DNA of 64,000 nucleotides from an uncultured Armatimonadota bacterium (GTDB lineage Bacteria > Armatimonadota > Fimbriimonadia > Fimbriimonadales > Fimbriimonadaceae), in the NCBI GenBank assembly GCA_903927345.1, contig CAIYMO010000042.1:62001-126000 (forward strand), given 5' to 3'. The notes under the pieces are model-generated. The model did not search any database. It saw nothing but the letters and a program-made list of their open reading frames with translations, and was not told where the DNA came from. Shown piece by piece: positions 18,167 through 28,940 of the stretch. The translations under genes and the position numbers were made by a program. The stretch's first letter is position 1. Each line of letters opens with the position of its first letter.

Positions 18167-19150
18167 GTGAGCATAAATCCGAAAAGCCCCCACCTAGACT
18201 TTTTGCGCGTCACCGAACGCGCCGCACTCCTCGCCGCCCGTTGGGTTGGCAAAGGCAAGAAACACGAAGCGGATGACGCTGCCTGTCAGGGCATGCGATC
18301 CGCTTTGAACGAGCTCAATATCGCCGGCACGATTGTCATCGGCGAAGGAGAGATGGACGAGGCGCCGATGCTCTACATCGGTGAGGCCGTTGGCACAGGC
18401 ATCGGTCCCGATGTCGAGATTGCGGTCGATCCCCTTGAAGGCACCAACCTTTGTGCGAACGGAATGCCGAATGCCATTGCAGTTTTGGCGGGCACGATCA
18501 AGGGTGAGGGACACTTGTTGCACGCCCCGGATTGCTACATGGACAAGCTTGTGGTGGGTCCCGAGTGCAAAGGCATCGTCGACATCACAGTGCCGCCGAA
18601 GGTGAACATTCGCTTGATGAGCAAGGCACTGGGCAAAAGTGTCGAAGAAGTGACGATTGGCATTCTTGACCGGGATCGTCATCGTGGGTTGATCGAAGAG
18701 ATCCGCGAGACGGGCGCTCGAGTTCACTTGATTTCGGACGGTGACCTCACAGTCGCCCTCGCCGCTCTTGATCCAGATTCTGGCGTCGATGCTTTGATGG
18801 GCTCTGGAGGTGCGCCGGAAGGCGTTATCTCGGCAGCAGCAGCCCTCTGTTATGGCGGGGAGATGCAAGCGAAGTTCCTTTGGTCATCCGACGAGGAGCG
18901 TGAACGCGCGGTGGGGATGATTCAGGGGGATGTGGATCGAGTGATGACGACCACAGACCTAGCCAGCGGACACGTCCAGTTCTGCGCAACCGGAATCACC
19001 AGTGGCGACATCCTCAAAGGGGTTCGCTATCGGAGAGACTACGCTCTTACGGAGAGCATTCTCATGCGAAGCAAGACTGGAACGATCCGGCGCATCCAAA
19101 CGATGCACCGGAACATTAAGCGCCGGGATGATATCCCGGGCGGATACTAG
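18167..19150 (+). CDS. glpX: class II fructose-1,6-bisphosphatase (GlpX)
   Basis: A 327-residue gluconeogenic phosphatase that converts fructose 1,6-bisphosphate to fructose 6-phosphate. It has the family's metal-binding segments [14 protein letters not shown] (about residues 57-70) and [13 protein letters not shown] (about 88-100), and [21 protein letters not shown] near the C-terminus. The start is GTG at 18167, with AAGAGG about 12 nt upstream. The 3' end overlaps the convergent carbonic anhydrase gene by 4 bp. Confidence 0.97.
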   Translation: MSINPKSPHLDFLRVTERAALLAARWVGKGKKHEADDAACQGMRSALNELNIAGTIVIGEGEMDEAPMLYIGEAVGTGIGPDVEIAVDPLEGTNLCANGMPNAIAVLAGTIKGEGHLLHAPDCYMDKLVVGPECKGIVDITVPPKVNIRLMSKALGKSVEEVTIGILDRDRHRGLIEEIRETGARVHLISDGDLTVALAALDPDSGVDALMGSGGAPEGVISAAAALCYGGEMQAKFLWSSDEERERAVGMIQGDVDRVMTTTDLASGHVQFCATGITSGDILKGVRYRRDYALTESILMRSKTGTIRRIQTMHRNIKRRDDIPGGY

Positions 19151-19779
19151 TTGATGTCGTAGCGATAGATATCTTCAAGCTGGGTGTCCTTATCCATCTT
19201 GACCAGCTCTTTGATCAGACCGGTATGGATGTCGTAAACCCATCCGTGGAGTACAGGTGCGCCCTCGTCGTGCCAGCTCTGCTGAACGATGCTAGTGTCG
19301 GCAAGATTGCGGACTTGCTCAATCACGTTTAGCTCAACAAGACGGTCGAATCGCTCACGGGGGTTTTCAATGATCTTAAGCTCTCGCTCGTGGAAGCGAT
19401 AGACATCTTTGATATGCCGGAGCCACTTGTTGATCAGGCCCAGGTTCTTGTGGGAAAGAGCGTTTTGCACACCACCACAGTTGTAATGTCCGCAGACGAT
19501 CACGTGCTTGACCTTCAAGACTTGGACTGCATATTGCAGAACGGAGAGCATGTTGAAGTCCGTGTGGACGACCATGTTGGCGACATTTCGGTGGACAAAG
19601 AGCTGACCCGGTTGGGTTCCGGTGATTTCCTCAGCCGGCACTCGACTGTCGGCGCAACCGATCCAGAGGTACTCGGGCTCCTGTCCGTGTGAGAGATGCT
19701 CAAAGAAGTCTGGGGCCGCGCTGAGTTTGTCCTGCACCCAAGCCTTATTGGCGAGTAAAAGTTTCTTGTGGCTATCCAT
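19147..19779 (-). CDS. can: beta-class carbonic anhydrase
   Basis: A 210-residue zinc enzyme that interconverts CO2 and bicarbonate. The zinc ligands Cys42, His98 and Cys101 are in [10 protein letters not shown] and CGHYNCGG, and the Asp44-Arg46 dyad is present. Length and order match the beta class (Can/YadF). Its start lies 8 nt inside the end of the upstream SulP transporter gene, so the two are translationally coupled, as in bacterial bicarbonate uptake pairs. Together they would supply bicarbonate for carboxylation reactions. Confidence 0.97.
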   Translation of the reverse strand: MDSHKKLLLANKAWVQDKLSAAPDFFEHLSHGQEPEYLWIGCADSRVPAEEITGTQPGQLFVHRNVANMVVHTDFNMLSVLQYAVQVLKVKHVIVCGHYNCGGVQNALSHKNLGLINKWLRHIKDVYRFHERELKIIENPRERFDRLVELNVIEQVRNLADTSIVQQSWHDEGAPVLHGWVYDIHTGLIKELVKMDKDTQLEDIYRYDIN

Positions 19780-21376
19780 TGTTTATTTCCTTGAGATACT
19801 GTCGGTGCTTACGCATGTTAATGAACCAGGTCTTATCCTCGACGTCGGTTAACTCGACATCAATTCCCCGGTACTGACCGCTTTCCGCAAAGTCTTTGAC
19901 CATTTCTAGAATGTCGTGGTCAACAAAGTCCGCCTTCGTGCCGTTGATGACCAACTTCACGTTGTCTGGGATCGTATCCAAGAGGTTTCTCAGACCGACT
20001 TTATTGGTAAAAGTGATGTCCTTATTGAATCGCAGAAGCCAGAGATCGCCGTCGTTCACCAATGTGAATGACTTGTGGTGGTTCGCCTTAAGCACATAGA
20101 CCAGGCCGGCCAGCAAGCCAATAATGACGCCCTTCAGCAAGTCCGTAAAGACGACTCCGAGGAGCGTCAGAAGGAACGGAATGAACTGGTCGAGACCATC
20201 GGAATAGACCTTCTTGATCACCGACGGTTTGGTCAGTTTCCATCCAACCATGATCAGCACCGACGCGAGAACGGAGAGCGGAATGGTGTTGAGGATTGAT
20301 GGGATCGAAATTGCGGCCACCGCAAGGAGGACGCCATGAAAAATCGTAGACTTCTTCGTCTTTCCGCCCGAATATGCGTTGGCCGAAGTACGGACAACGA
20401 CTGAGGTGAGAGGAAGCCCACCGAGCAGACCACTGAAGCTGTTCCCTACCCCCTGAGCAACGAGTTCGAGGTTCGTTGGAGTTGCTCTGCGTTGATCGTC
20501 CAATTTGTCCGCCGCATCGATCGACAGCAGGGTCTCGAGCGAAGCCACGACGGCCAAAGTGATCGCAGTGATCCACACTGCAGGAAGTTGAACAGCATTC
20601 CAGTCGGGAAGAGTGAGCGCGGCGGTCAGTTCGCTCGTCTTTGGAAGCGTAACCAGGTGCATATCAGCGCTCTTAAGCGCAAGATCTGGTCGGCTACCGG
20701 AGAGGAGCGTGTTGGCCAGTGCACCAACAATAACCGCTACCAAAGGTCCAGGGATGTATTTCGTCCAGCCCTGGGACTTCATTGGCTTACTGTCCCAGAA
20801 CTGAATGATGACCACGCCAATCAAGAAGATCACCAGCGCTGAGGGGGTGATCGTCATTGCTGCTTTGGCGATGTCGGTAAAGGTGTTTCCGAATTTACTG
20901 ACGAATCCAAAATCGCCTTCATACTCCTTATCCCAGCCTAGTGCGTGTGGAATCTGCTTGAGAATGATCACAACACCGATACCGGCGAGCATGCCCTTGA
21001 TGACGGAGTTCGGCACAAAGTTGGCGATAGCCCCGAGCCGGAGCAACCCAAGTACGATCTGTATCAATCCGGCGATGATTAGGGCAACTTGGAACGCCTG
21101 GTAGGAGCCGTTCAGATCCTTGAGTGCGGTGAGGACGATGGCGACGAGTCCGGCAGCAGGGCCCGAGACAGAGAGTGGAGACTTGGAAATTGCTCCCACC
21201 AGAATCCCTCCGAGTGCTCCCGCGATGATTCCGGCCAAGGGAGTAGCGCCGCTTGCGGTCGCAATCCCTAAACACAGAGGAAGGGCAACCAGGAAGACAA
21301 CCAGCCCGGCCGGGAGGTCGCTCCCCCATGTCGATCCTGAATTTTTAGACTGCGGCATAGACCCAAATTCTGACAC
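19772..21376 (-). CDS. SulP family anion transporter with STAS domain
   Basis: A 534-residue membrane transporter. It has the SulP opening ([20 protein letters not shown]), about 10-12 helices, the GxxNxxSGLxGGLPLT-like segment ([16 protein letters not shown]) and a C-terminal cytoplasmic STAS domain (from about residue 435). Pairing with carbonic anhydrase points to bicarbonate, as in BicA-like proteins, over sulfate. The start could be GTG 21376 or ATG 21358; neither has a clear Shine-Dalgarno. It is the first gene of the operon. Confidence 0.93.
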   Translation of the reverse strand: MSEFGSMPQSKNSGSTWGSDLPAGLVVFLVALPLCLGIATASGATPLAGIIAGALGGILVGAISKSPLSVSGPAAGLVAIVLTALKDLNGSYQAFQVALIIAGLIQIVLGLLRLGAIANFVPNSVIKGMLAGIGVVIILKQIPHALGWDKEYEGDFGFVSKFGNTFTDIAKAAMTITPSALVIFLIGVVIIQFWDSKPMKSQGWTKYIPGPLVAVIVGALANTLLSGSRPDLALKSADMHLVTLPKTSELTAALTLPDWNAVQLPAVWITAITLAVVASLETLLSIDAADKLDDQRRATPTNLELVAQGVGNSFSGLLGGLPLTSVVVRTSANAYSGGKTKKSTIFHGVLLAVAAISIPSILNTIPLSVLASVLIMVGWKLTKPSVIKKVYSDGLDQFIPFLLTLLGVVFTDLLKGVIIGLLAGLVYVLKANHHKSFTLVNDGDLWLLRFNKDITFTNKVGLRNLLDTIPDNVKLVINGTKADFVDHDILEMVKDFAESGQYRGIDVELTDVEDKTWFINMRKHRQYLKEINNG

Positions 21377-21491
21377 GGTGCAAGCCTATTGTCAGAATTC
21401 CCTTAAAGTAGAACTAACTTTGTGTAAATTCGCTGAATCATTTCCGGTACAAGTGTGCAAGATTCGGTGTACTCCGGGCTAAGATTATCGA

Positions 21492-22127
21492 ATGCCGAGA
21501 GAGATCGCGGAGTGGAACGAGTCAGCCCAGCGGATGGTCGGGGATCGATTGCGCCGAGCGAGACTCGGACACCACTACTCAGTTCGGCAGATGGCGACCC
21601 TCGCGGGACTCAGCAAAACCTCGGTAGTTCAGGCGGAAGCGGGGCGAACCTCCCGTCGCTCGACTTACGAAAAGCTCGGCGCTGCGCTTCACTTCCGGAT
21701 GGAGTCGCTACTATCGATCACTCAGAGCACGGAGGATCCGTTCTCTGTCCATCGGCACGCCGATGATCGCTGGTACCGTTTGGCCCATTATGCGGAAGGT
21801 CCGATTCCTGATCAGTCTGCCGATGGCCGTAAACAGGTGGGAGTCAGTGGCTCGACGCCGTTTTGTCTGCTGTCTTCCCGGTTGCACGGAGGTGCAATCA
21901 AGCCCAACATCGTTGAGGTCTTCAGCCAGAGCGAGAAGCGCTCCCACCCAGGGGAGGAATTCGCGTTTGTGATGTCGGGTCGAGCGCTCCTCGAAATCGG
22001 TGAATCAGTCATTGAGCTGTGTGAAGGCGAGAGCGTTACGTTTTGGAGCGGCGAGCCACACTCGTACGGTCCAGCTCCGGATTCTCCTCTACCCGTCCGA
22101 ATTCTGAGCGTTCGAGTCGACCCATGA
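21492..22127 (+). CDS. XRE family regulator with cupin domain
   Basis: A 211-residue DNA-binding protein. The N-terminal helix-turn-helix (about residues 15-65) includes GDRLRRARLGHHYSVRQMATLAGLSKTSVVQAE. A linker follows, then a cupin-fold sensor in the C-terminal third (HPGEEFAFVMSGRALLEIGESVIELCEGESVTFWSGEPHSY). Such proteins bind small molecules in the cupin barrel and often regulate amino acid or polyamine metabolism. A TAAGAT box (21480-21485) ends 6 nt before the ATG, suggesting a leaderless mRNA. The stop overlaps the start of the GNAT gene (ATGA). Confidence 0.92.
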   Translation: MPREIAEWNESAQRMVGDRLRRARLGHHYSVRQMATLAGLSKTSVVQAEAGRTSRRSTYEKLGAALHFRMESLLSITQSTEDPFSVHRHADDRWYRLAHYAEGPIPDQSADGRKQVGVSGSTPFCLLSSRLHGGAIKPNIVEVFSQSEKRSHPGEEFAFVMSGRALLEIGESVIELCEGESVTFWSGEPHSYGPAPDSPLPVRILSVRVDP

Positions 22128-22840
22128 CAATCCCCGAAGCAGTTCCCATTTTTGTCGAGGCGTTTAGTCGGGAAAAGAGCAGGACTTACCCCTACGTGGC
22201 GACTCAACTCGAGTCTTGGCTCTGGGTGATGCAGGACTCTCCTGACCGGAAGAAAGCCCGCAAGCGAGAAGTCATTTCAATGTCGGGTGATCCGGCAAGG
22301 ACAGTCGAACGACTTAAAGAGGCAAACATCGGCTGGCACTTCATCTGTGAGATTCACTCACCCGATGTGGACTTCGAGGCGATTCGAGCTGAGTACAAGG
22401 AGCTCGGGTACCGCGCGGTCTCGACTGAGTGGCTCTTCGTCCACTCCCTGGTGGATCTTCCCCCCAAACCCGATTCGGACCTTGTGGTGAAGATCGACTC
22501 GCAGGAGATCATGGAGACGATCCCCCAAACCGCGGCTCACAAACGCCAACTGATGCCTGGGACGACGAAGTTTGCCATACACGATGGGTTGAGCGATACC
22601 GGATGGGTAACCCACGTTCCTGTCGGCAGCAGTCACTGGGTGTCGAGCCTCTGGGTGCGACCCGAGAACCGCGGAAACGGTCTTGGCCGAGCGCTGATGT
22701 CTGCTTTACTCCATCATGCAAAGGAGCAAGGCGACGAGGCGAGCGTGCTGCTCGCCACGTCCGATGGGGCTCGCCTCTATCCCAAGGTCGGATACGAGCA
22801 GATAGCGGTGCTTCAGATGTTTTGTCCGAAGAACCGCTGA
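22124..22840 (+). CDS. GNAT family N-acetyltransferase
   Basis: About 238 residues. The C-terminal half has the acetyl-CoA-binding signature of the GNAT fold: SSLWVRPENRGNGLGRALMSALLHHAKEQG, with RGNGLGRAL matching the R/Q-x-x-G-x-G/A loop, and YPKVGYEQIAV at the end. The N-terminal half is less typical. I use the ATG at 22124, which overlaps the XRE-cupin stop codon; an upstream in-frame ATG at 22043 lies inside that gene. The XRE-cupin protein may regulate this pair or sense the same metabolite. Substrate unknown. Confidence 0.88.
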   Translation: MTIPEAVPIFVEAFSREKSRTYPYVATQLESWLWVMQDSPDRKKARKREVISMSGDPARTVERLKEANIGWHFICEIHSPDVDFEAIRAEYKELGYRAVSTEWLFVHSLVDLPPKPDSDLVVKIDSQEIMETIPQTAAHKRQLMPGTTKFAIHDGLSDTGWVTHVPVGSSHWVSSLWVRPENRGNGLGRALMSALLHHAKEQGDEASVLLATSDGARLYPKVGYEQIAVLQMFCPKNR

Positions 22841-22843
22841 ACC

Positions 22844-24463
22844 CTAAACGGAGGCTTTCTTTTTGCTCTCGAGGGCGGCCTTCACTAAACCTTGGAACAG
22901 CGGATGTGCCCGGTTTGGTCGGCTCTTGAACTCGGGGTGAGCTTGGGTGGCAACGAAGAACGGGTGCGCCGGAACTTCGACCATCTCGACCAGGCGATAG
23001 TCTGGCGAAACGCCTGAGATGATCATGCCTTGCTCTTGGAGCTTCTCGCGGAAGTCATTGTTGACTTCGTAGCGGTGACGGTGGCGCTCGGTGATCCGGG
23101 TCGCTCCGTAAAGCTTTGCGCTCAGAGTGTCGTGGACGAGGTTACAGGGGTAGGAGCCGAGTCGCATCGACGCGCCCTTGTCCTTGACGTCTTTCTGCTC
23201 GGGAAGCAGGTGAATGACCGGATACGGAGGGTGTGGGAGCATCTCTTCGGAGTTCGCGCCGACCAAGCCGCAGACGTTTCTGGCGTATTCGATGACCGCC
23301 ATCTGCATTCCAAGGCAGATTCCGAAGAATGGCAACCCAGACTCTCGAGCGATACGAATTGCCTCGATTTTGCCTTCAATTCCACGACCACCAAAACCAG
23401 GGCCAACCACCAAGCCATCGATGTCCGCCAGCGCGGCTTCGGGAGTCAGTTCTCCTTCGAGCGTGTCGCTCTCGATCCATTTGACATTGACCTTACAGTC
23501 GTTGGGGATGCCCGCGTGGACCAGGGCTTCGGCGATTGACTTGTAAGCGTCGCCGTTCGACGTGTACTTTCCGACTACCGCGATCGTCACTTCGTTCGAC
23601 GGGTTCTTCAGAGTGTTGACTAGCTTGCGCCACTCTTCCATTTGATCCGGGCGATGCTCGAGACCGAGCCGCTTGGAAACGAAGTCGCCGAGTCCGAGGT
23701 CTTCGTACATCAACGGAACTTCGTAGACCGTGTCCAGGTTCTGTGATTGGATGACTGCCTCTTTGGGAACACCGCAGAACAGACTGATTTTCTCAATCAC
23801 TTCGGTTTCCATCGTGACTTCGCAGCGACAAACCAAGACGTCTGGTGCGATGCCAATTTCGCGCAGCTTGTAAACGCTGTGCTGGGTTGGCTTGGTTTTA
23901 ACTTCGTGCCAAGGGCCAACGGTGGGAACCATGGTGACGTGAACGTACATCGTGTTTTCGTAACCGAGGTCGGTTCGCATCTGTCGAATGGCTTCGAGGA
24001 ACGGAAGCGATTCGATGTCTCCAACTGTGCCGCCGATTTCCGCAATGACGACGTCGGCTTCTTGCTCGACGGCGACCTTTTGGACGAGGGCTTTGATTTC
24101 GTTTGTGACGTGGGGAATGACTTGGACGGTGCCGCCAAGATAGTCTCCGCGTCGTTCGGCTTCAATGACGTTCTTGTAAACCTTTCCAGTGGTGACGCTA
24201 CTGCCTTTGGAGCAGTTAACGTCCATGAAGCGCTCGTAGTGACCAAGGTCTAGGTCGGTTTCTGCGCCGTCTTCGGTGACGAACACCTCACCATGCTGGA
24301 ACGGGTTCATGGTGCCGGCGTCGACGTTGATATAGGGGTCAAGCTTGATGGGAGCGACGGTAAAGCCTCGGTTTCGAAGAAGACGCCCAAGACTCGCGGT
24401 GGCAACTCCTTTGCCGATTCCGCTCACAACTCCGCCCGTAACAAAGATATATTTCGTCGCCAT
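22844..24463 (-). CDS. pyrG: CTP synthase
   Basis: A 539-residue enzyme making CTP from UTP, ATP and glutamine. The N-terminal amidoligase domain starts [17 protein letters not shown] (nucleotide-binding) and contains the [28 protein letters not shown] signature region. The C-terminal class I glutamine amidotransferase domain has the nucleophile Cys in FFGICLGMQ and the catalytic His/Glu in THAHPEF-like [12 protein letters not shown] start at the ATG at 24463 (AAGGG about 7 nt upstream) and not at 24487. It ends 3 bases from the convergent GNAT stop. Confidence 0.98.
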   Translation of the reverse strand: MATKYIFVTGGVVSGIGKGVATASLGRLLRNRGFTVAPIKLDPYINVDAGTMNPFQHGEVFVTEDGAETDLDLGHYERFMDVNCSKGSSVTTGKVYKNVIEAERRGDYLGGTVQVIPHVTNEIKALVQKVAVEQEADVVIAEIGGTVGDIESLPFLEAIRQMRTDLGYENTMYVHVTMVPTVGPWHEVKTKPTQHSVYKLREIGIAPDVLVCRCEVTMETEVIEKISLFCGVPKEAVIQSQNLDTVYEVPLMYEDLGLGDFVSKRLGLEHRPDQMEEWRKLVNTLKNPSNEVTIAVVGKYTSNGDAYKSIAEALVHAGIPNDCKVNVKWIESDTLEGELTPEAALADIDGLVVGPGFGGRGIEGKIEAIRIARESGLPFFGICLGMQMAVIEYARNVCGLVGANSEEMLPHPPYPVIHLLPEQKDVKDKGASMRLGSYPCNLVHDTLSAKLYGATRITERHRHRYEVNNDFREKLQEQGMIISGVSPDYRLVEMVEVPAHPFFVATQAHPEFKSRPNRAHPLFQGLVKAALESKKKASV

Positions 24464-24607
24464 TGATGCCCTTTGGTTAAACCCCAAATAGGATGACGTT
24501 CAGCCAAATCGAAAAGAGCTGGCCAAGGGTGAAGGGGTTTAAAGGAGTATACATCTATCGCACCACTGCCACGGTGCCCCGGGGGTGCAGATCATCAGGC
24601 AATTAGC

Positions 24608-25813
24608 CTAGATATTCCCGGTGCGAAACGCCTCAATCAAGCGAGTGAAGTTCAGCTCCGTGCCCAACATCTTCTCGTACGCTGGGTTAAGTCGATCGAT
24701 GTCGTCGCCGGTGCTTTTCACGGCTTTTAGAATCCGAGCCGCCTTGATCGGACCGCTGGTGAGTCGTAGTCCTTCGACGATTGAGCCGGTGATGATGGGC
24801 GCTGCAAACGACGTCCCCGACCAAGCAGCCGCAGATCCGTTCCAGTCAATGCTCACGATTCCGACTGCGGGAGCGCTGGAGACGATGCTTCGGCTGTAAT
24901 TGCTGAAGGGAGCCTTGGTGCGGTTGGTGTTCAATCCCGCGACGCTAATCACTGGGGTGTACCCCGCAGGGTACATGTCGGATTCAGTTCCGAGGTTCCC
25001 AGCGGCGGCAACGATTGTGATGTCGTAGTCTTTCACCCAATCGAGGACGTCGGAGAGTGCAACGATTCGCTCGGTCGATGCGAGGCTGACGTTAGCAACT
25101 TCGGCTCCGTTTACAACTGCGAATGCAAGACCCTTGATCAGTCGCCAAGCGGTTGCGATTCCATCGCTATCTGCAACTCGGCAGATGACAAATCGACTCT
25201 GCGGGCTGACCAAGTCAACGATCCCTGCGACCATTGATCCGTGTCCAACTTTCGAGTCAAACCGACCATCCCGGTCCGAGTCCACGCCCCGAGGCATGTC
25301 AAACGCGGGCAGACCTGGCTCGACCGTATTGATCGAAGCAACGACCTTGGACGTAAGATATGGCGCGTTTGGCGTCAAACCAGTGTCAAGAATGGCCACT
25401 TTGACCAATCGTCCCGAGGTGTTGGCAACGATTCGATTCCAACTGATTGACTGCAAGAAATTGAAGTTAAGGTTCGTGACCTTGATTCGGTCGCCGACAG
25501 CAGGAAGTGTCGACCCCTTTGAAGGAAGCTTCGCCTGACCTGCGGACTCAGGAGTCGTAAGGGACGCATCGTCTTCTGCCCAAACCACTCGGGGGTCTGA
25601 TGCCATCAGAAGTTGGTAAGTCGTAGTGCTTGTGCCTGCGGGGGTCGTAAACAGAACGAAGGGCGCTGGACCGGTATTGTCCGTTGGCGTAATGCCGTAG
25701 GTAAGCCCTACCTCGCTCGCTAGACTCGGATCCGACAGACGGCAAATCAGTGAACCTGCAAAAGAGGCTGACGCGCCGAGTGCGATGGCTAGGGCGAATA
25801 GAAACTTCTTCAT
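24608..25813 (-). CDS. secreted S8 family serine peptidase (subtilase)
   Basis: A 401-residue subtilisin-like protease. A signal peptide covers about residues 1-19. A short N-terminal region (20-130) may be an I9-like propeptide. The catalytic triad is Asp143 (VAILDTGL), His191 (GHGSMVAG) and Ser335 (WSGTSFAAP), with the oxyanion Asn273 (AAGN). All key residues are intact. Its ATG overlaps the stop of the CHAT-domain gene by 4 nt, so the two proteases are translationally coupled. It is the last gene of an ECF sigma - anti-sigma - CHAT - subtilase operon. It should act outside the cytoplasm, with the CHAT protein inside, unless export is regulated. Confidence 0.95.
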   Translation of the reverse strand: MKKFLFALAIALGASASFAGSLICRLSDPSLASEVGLTYGITPTDNTGPAPFVLFTTPAGTSTTTYQLLMASDPRVVWAEDDASLTTPESAGQAKLPSKGSTLPAVGDRIKVTNLNFNFLQSISWNRIVANTSGRLVKVAILDTGLTPNAPYLTSKVVASINTVEPGLPAFDMPRGVDSDRDGRFDSKVGHGSMVAGIVDLVSPQSRFVICRVADSDGIATAWRLIKGLAFAVVNGAEVANVSLASTERIVALSDVLDWVKDYDITIVAAAGNLGTESDMYPAGYTPVISVAGLNTNRTKAPFSNYSRSIVSSAPAVGIVSIDWNGSAAAWSGTSFAAPIITGSIVEGLRLTSGPIKAARILKAVKSTGDDIDRLNPAYEKMLGTELNFTRLIEAFRTGNI

Positions 25814-28392
25814 GAATTGGTTCCGGCGTAGGCTGTGACTCCACTCCAGTAATAAGGATGCGGCTTAAGCAGGCGAGTAATACATTTTGCTTCAAAAAGT
25901 GCTTCACACGCGGATTTGGACCTAGCAACCTGGTGATAGAACGAGGCAAAGAGGGTCATGCCGGCCTCGTCATCAAGGGGCCACATGCTCGCCAAAGTCC
26001 ACGCAGCACCGCGCGCAACGAAGGCTCTGGCAAACCCATCGGGCTCCGTTTGAGTCACCAAAGACATTGTCCCCGTATCGCACGCGGAAAGGGTGGCAAG
26101 CTCGACGGAGAGCTGGCTGAGGGCGATTTCGTAGGCGTAGAGCGGCCCATCGGGAAAAATCATTGCGGAAAGCGCCGGGCAGCTCGCTTGGTGTCGAGCA
26201 TGACCGACCAAGTGGAGGCAGCCTACGGACTCCGAAAGCATCGCCCTGGCTTCCTTTGCAGTTCGGATAATCCGGCAGTTTCCGAGCTGTTCGGCGACAA
26301 CGCGAGCCTCTTCATCAGCGAACTTCAGGTCCGGTGAACTGCCCAGCCAAACGACGTTCGGAGCTTTCGAGAGGTTCAGCTCTCGACCTTGGAGCTTGGG
26401 GTGGAACGAAACCGCCCACTCTTGACCCAAATCCACGGACGCACTCAGAAGCGACCACGGAATGCGCCAGCTCTGAACGTCTGGACAGATTAGCCGGGTC
26501 GAAGAGTCGAAGACATTTTTGAATCGAAGCGCGAGGTCCCGTGCCGCCCGCAAGATCGGCTCTGGGTTGGCGTCCGGCTGGACCATCGGAGCAAGCAAAT
26601 CGTAGGTCAGCCATTGAATTGCAGTTCGAAGGCTGTCTTGGGTGAGTCCCGTTGCTTCAGCGGTCGTGTTGCCGACCACGTACGTATCGCGTGGGGTCTC
26701 TGCGAGCAAAACCGCCCCCGAGACTTCGCCGAGCGTCGGCCTTGAATCCATCGCGATCTCCAGCAACGCCCTCGATGCGACCTTCTGGAACTTAGCGGTG
26801 GTGCGGACAAATGCGGGGCGGCGTTGCCCTGGTCCAGGCTCCACCGAGGTGTCGGCAGTTATCTCAGCTCTCGCTTCTTCCAGCAGTTGCAAAACGCGAG
26901 GGGAGACCAGCTTTCGATTCTTAAGCTCATCCAGAAGCGTGACGCTCCGAACCTGAGTCATCGCTTCGCGCAACTCCTCAATTCGGCTTGCGGTGGGCTT
27001 TGCAAGTAGCCATTCGAAGTACAGCTGGATCGCCGGGAGCTTGTCTTTTAGGTAGTTCGTACGTGCGCTGAGGCTCGAAAGTCCAATTCTGCCGAGCTGG
27101 ATCTCCTTGAACGCTCTTCGGAGATGAATGCCCGGTCGGGTTGATCGACAGGCGCGGATGTAATGCACCCTCCAGCCTAACCCGGCATACCCGTTCTCTC
27201 GAATGAGCTTTAGAGCCTGTGCAGTCCGATCAACCCCCAGCTCCGATTGCGCCAACAAGACCTGCACGAAGTGATAAGGCGAGTTTTTGCAAAGCTGTTC
27301 AAGCTCTGCAAAGTCCACTGACGGCTTATCCTTGCCAACCGAAGTGCGCAACAGCCCGAGCTCGGCCTTCGCTTGCCAACCACGGGCACCGCACTTTTCG
27401 TACAGACCTTTTGCCCGCCGAAACGCACGGTGGGCTCCTGCGGAATCTCCCTGAGACTCTAAAGCCTCCGCCTTGCCGAGGACGAGGTGGGCCCGATGAA
27501 CGGGGATTTTGACATTGTGAAGTGCGGACTCGTACGCCTCAATCGCCTCATCCCAGAGGTTGAGCTGATAGAACGCATCGCCCATGTATTCATCAACCCG
27601 CGATCGGTCAAGCGGTGAATCATGGAGCCTTTTGCTCACCTCCAAAAGTGCGTGGTGCGCGGCTTCGGGTTCGTTCAGAACGAGTTTGGCAAGAGCTACG
27701 TTGAGTCTGGCCAAATCCGCCTGATACTCGGCCCCCACTTTCTCCGCCATCTCGATGGTCCGCTCGGCAAATAGGATGGCTTCGCGAGCATCGCCACCGT
27801 ACAGGAAGCTCGAAGAAATTGACATTAACGCCGACGCCGCATCGGTTTCGAATCCCCCGTCAATCAACTGCGGAACCGCACGCAACAACACCTTCCGTGC
27901 CTCAACATTCCGATCTTGGTACAGCAGTGCGTTACCGAGGTTGAGCAGGGCGCGGGCAGCTAGTCCAGGTTCACCAATAGCTTCGAGTCGACGGGCGACC
28001 CGCTTCCCCAACCGAATAGCATTCTCAATCTCGCCACAACGCGCATAGCTATCGATCGCCCCGATCGTAAACGCGAGACGGCTCACCGGATCCTTGGCAC
28101 GCTTTCCAGCGTCCACAAAACACTGCGCACTTTCCGACCACCGACCGTTCAGTCGCTCGTAGATTCCCCCGGCGCGTAGAACCCACGCTGGATCCTCTGA
28201 GTTGGGCAACAGTGTCCGCCAGTGGGAGCCGACGCGGTTGAGCTTACGAGGCGAAACCCCGTAGTAGCTCAGAACGCGGTCGAAGTAGGCTCGGCTTGTC
28301 CCTTGTGGTAACTTTGATGCCGACGAAAACCCCTTTCCTTGTTCAATCTGGTCAACGATTTCAGCCGGAGACATCCATAACCTCGGTTGCAC
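25810..28392 (-). CDS. TPR-CHAT domain caspase-like protein
   Basis: An 860-residue cytoplasmic protein. Residues about 60-430 are a run of helical repeats of TPR type (examples: ARALLNLGNALLYQDRNVEARKVLL, ADAFYQLNLWDEAIEAYESAL, read here with GDAFYQL). The C-terminal third is a CHAT domain, the caspase/separase-related protease fold. The predicted catalytic His731 is in LHLVGHA and Cys771 in LSACDTGT, and the domain ends near YYWSGVTAYAG. A second in-frame ATG at 28374 is an alternative start. The gene overlaps the anti-sigma gene by 32 bp and the subtilase by 4 bp. CHAT proteases usually cut a specific protein when triggered; the anti-sigma factor or the subtilase could be the target, as inference. 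Confidence 0.93.
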   Translation of the reverse strand: MQPRLWMSPAEIVDQIEQGKGFSSASKLPQGTSRAYFDRVLSYYGVSPRKLNRVGSHWRTLLPNSEDPAWVLRAGGIYERLNGRWSESAQCFVDAGKRAKDPVSRLAFTIGAIDSYARCGEIENAIRLGKRVARRLEAIGEPGLAARALLNLGNALLYQDRNVEARKVLLRAVPQLIDGGFETDAASALMSISSSFLYGGDAREAILFAERTIEMAEKVGAEYQADLARLNVALAKLVLNEPEAAHHALLEVSKRLHDSPLDRSRVDEYMGDAFYQLNLWDEAIEAYESALHNVKIPVHRAHLVLGKAEALESQGDSAGAHRAFRRAKGLYEKCGARGWQAKAELGLLRTSVGKDKPSVDFAELEQLCKNSPYHFVQVLLAQSELGVDRTAQALKLIRENGYAGLGWRVHYIRACRSTRPGIHLRRAFKEIQLGRIGLSSLSARTNYLKDKLPAIQLYFEWLLAKPTASRIEELREAMTQVRSVTLLDELKNRKLVSPRVLQLLEEARAEITADTSVEPGPGQRRPAFVRTTAKFQKVASRALLEIAMDSRPTLGEVSGAVLLAETPRDTYVVGNTTAEATGLTQDSLRTAIQWLTYDLLAPMVQPDANPEPILRAARDLALRFKNVFDSSTRLICPDVQSWRIPWSLLSASVDLGQEWAVSFHPKLQGRELNLSKAPNVVWLGSSPDLKFADEEARVVAEQLGNCRIIRTAKEARAMLSESVGCLHLVGHARHQASCPALSAMIFPDGPLYAYEIALSQLSVELATLSACDTGTMSLVTQTEPDGFARAFVARGAAWTLASMWPLDDEAGMTLFASFYHQVARSKSACEALFEAKCITRLLKPHPYYWSGVTAYAGTNS

Positions 28393-28897
28393 TCGGAATG
28401 ATGAAATGGACTCCGCCGCTCACCACCACGAGGTCTGATTGATCGAGGCTTTCGACGATAAACGCCACCCGATTATTAGTATCCGAGTCCAGTGGGGAGT
28501 CATCTTTCCAAGCACTCGATTCTGCCTCGGGCATCGAGAGCATGACTTGCCATCCGGCGGGGAGCTTTGTATACATCACCCGGAACTGGGTGGAGTCGTC
28601 GCCTAAGAGTAGTTGGAAATCGTCAGCGAGCTTAGCCCGTGCTCCACTGAGCTGGAGCGATCCACTGAGCAGGCGAAGTCGAGAACTCTTGAATGGCATC
28701 AACGAATAAGCAGCTTCGACTAACGCTTGGGGCGCCGCAGTAATTGGATAGGCAAATCCTGAGAACATCGCCCGGGCTTCTCCCAAAAGCTTCTGACACT
28801 CTTGGCAAGTCTCCAAGTGGGTTTGCGCCTCGACATCTTCTCGCCCCTCGGCAAGCGCGCAGATCGCATTCCACATTCTCTTTGCGTGAGTTGTCAT
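28361..28897 (-). CDS. zinc-finger anti-sigma factor (ZAS-like)
   Basis: A 178-residue protein whose N-terminus carries the anti-sigma zinc motif: His27, Cys31 and Cys34 in HLETCQECQ (H-x3-C-x2-C). No membrane helix is visible, so it appears to be a soluble ZAS protein. The C-terminal part has beta-rich segments (GGVHFIIPSATEV) of unknown role. It follows the ECF sigma gene after 43 bases and overlaps the CHAT gene by 32 bp. It most likely sequesters the upstream sigma factor. I use the ATG at 28897; an earlier in-frame start at 28921 gives eight further residues of no clear meaning. Confidence 0.85.
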   Translation of the reverse strand: MTTHAKRMWNAICALAEGREDVEAQTHLETCQECQKLLGEARAMFSGFAYPITAAPQALVEAAYSLMPFKSSRLRLLSGSLQLSGARAKLADDFQLLLGDDSTQFRVMYTKLPAGWQVMLSMPEAESSAWKDDSPLDSDTNNRVAFIVESLDQSDLVVVSGGVHFIIPSATEVMDVSG

Positions 28898-28940
28898 GTT
28901 CCAGCACCTAAGAGAAGCCAAAGCAGATCAGTAATACATT

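Noticed and set aside
24488-24607. Hairpins between pyrG and the subtilase gene
   Set aside because: Short 4-5 bp stems only; too weak to call as terminators.
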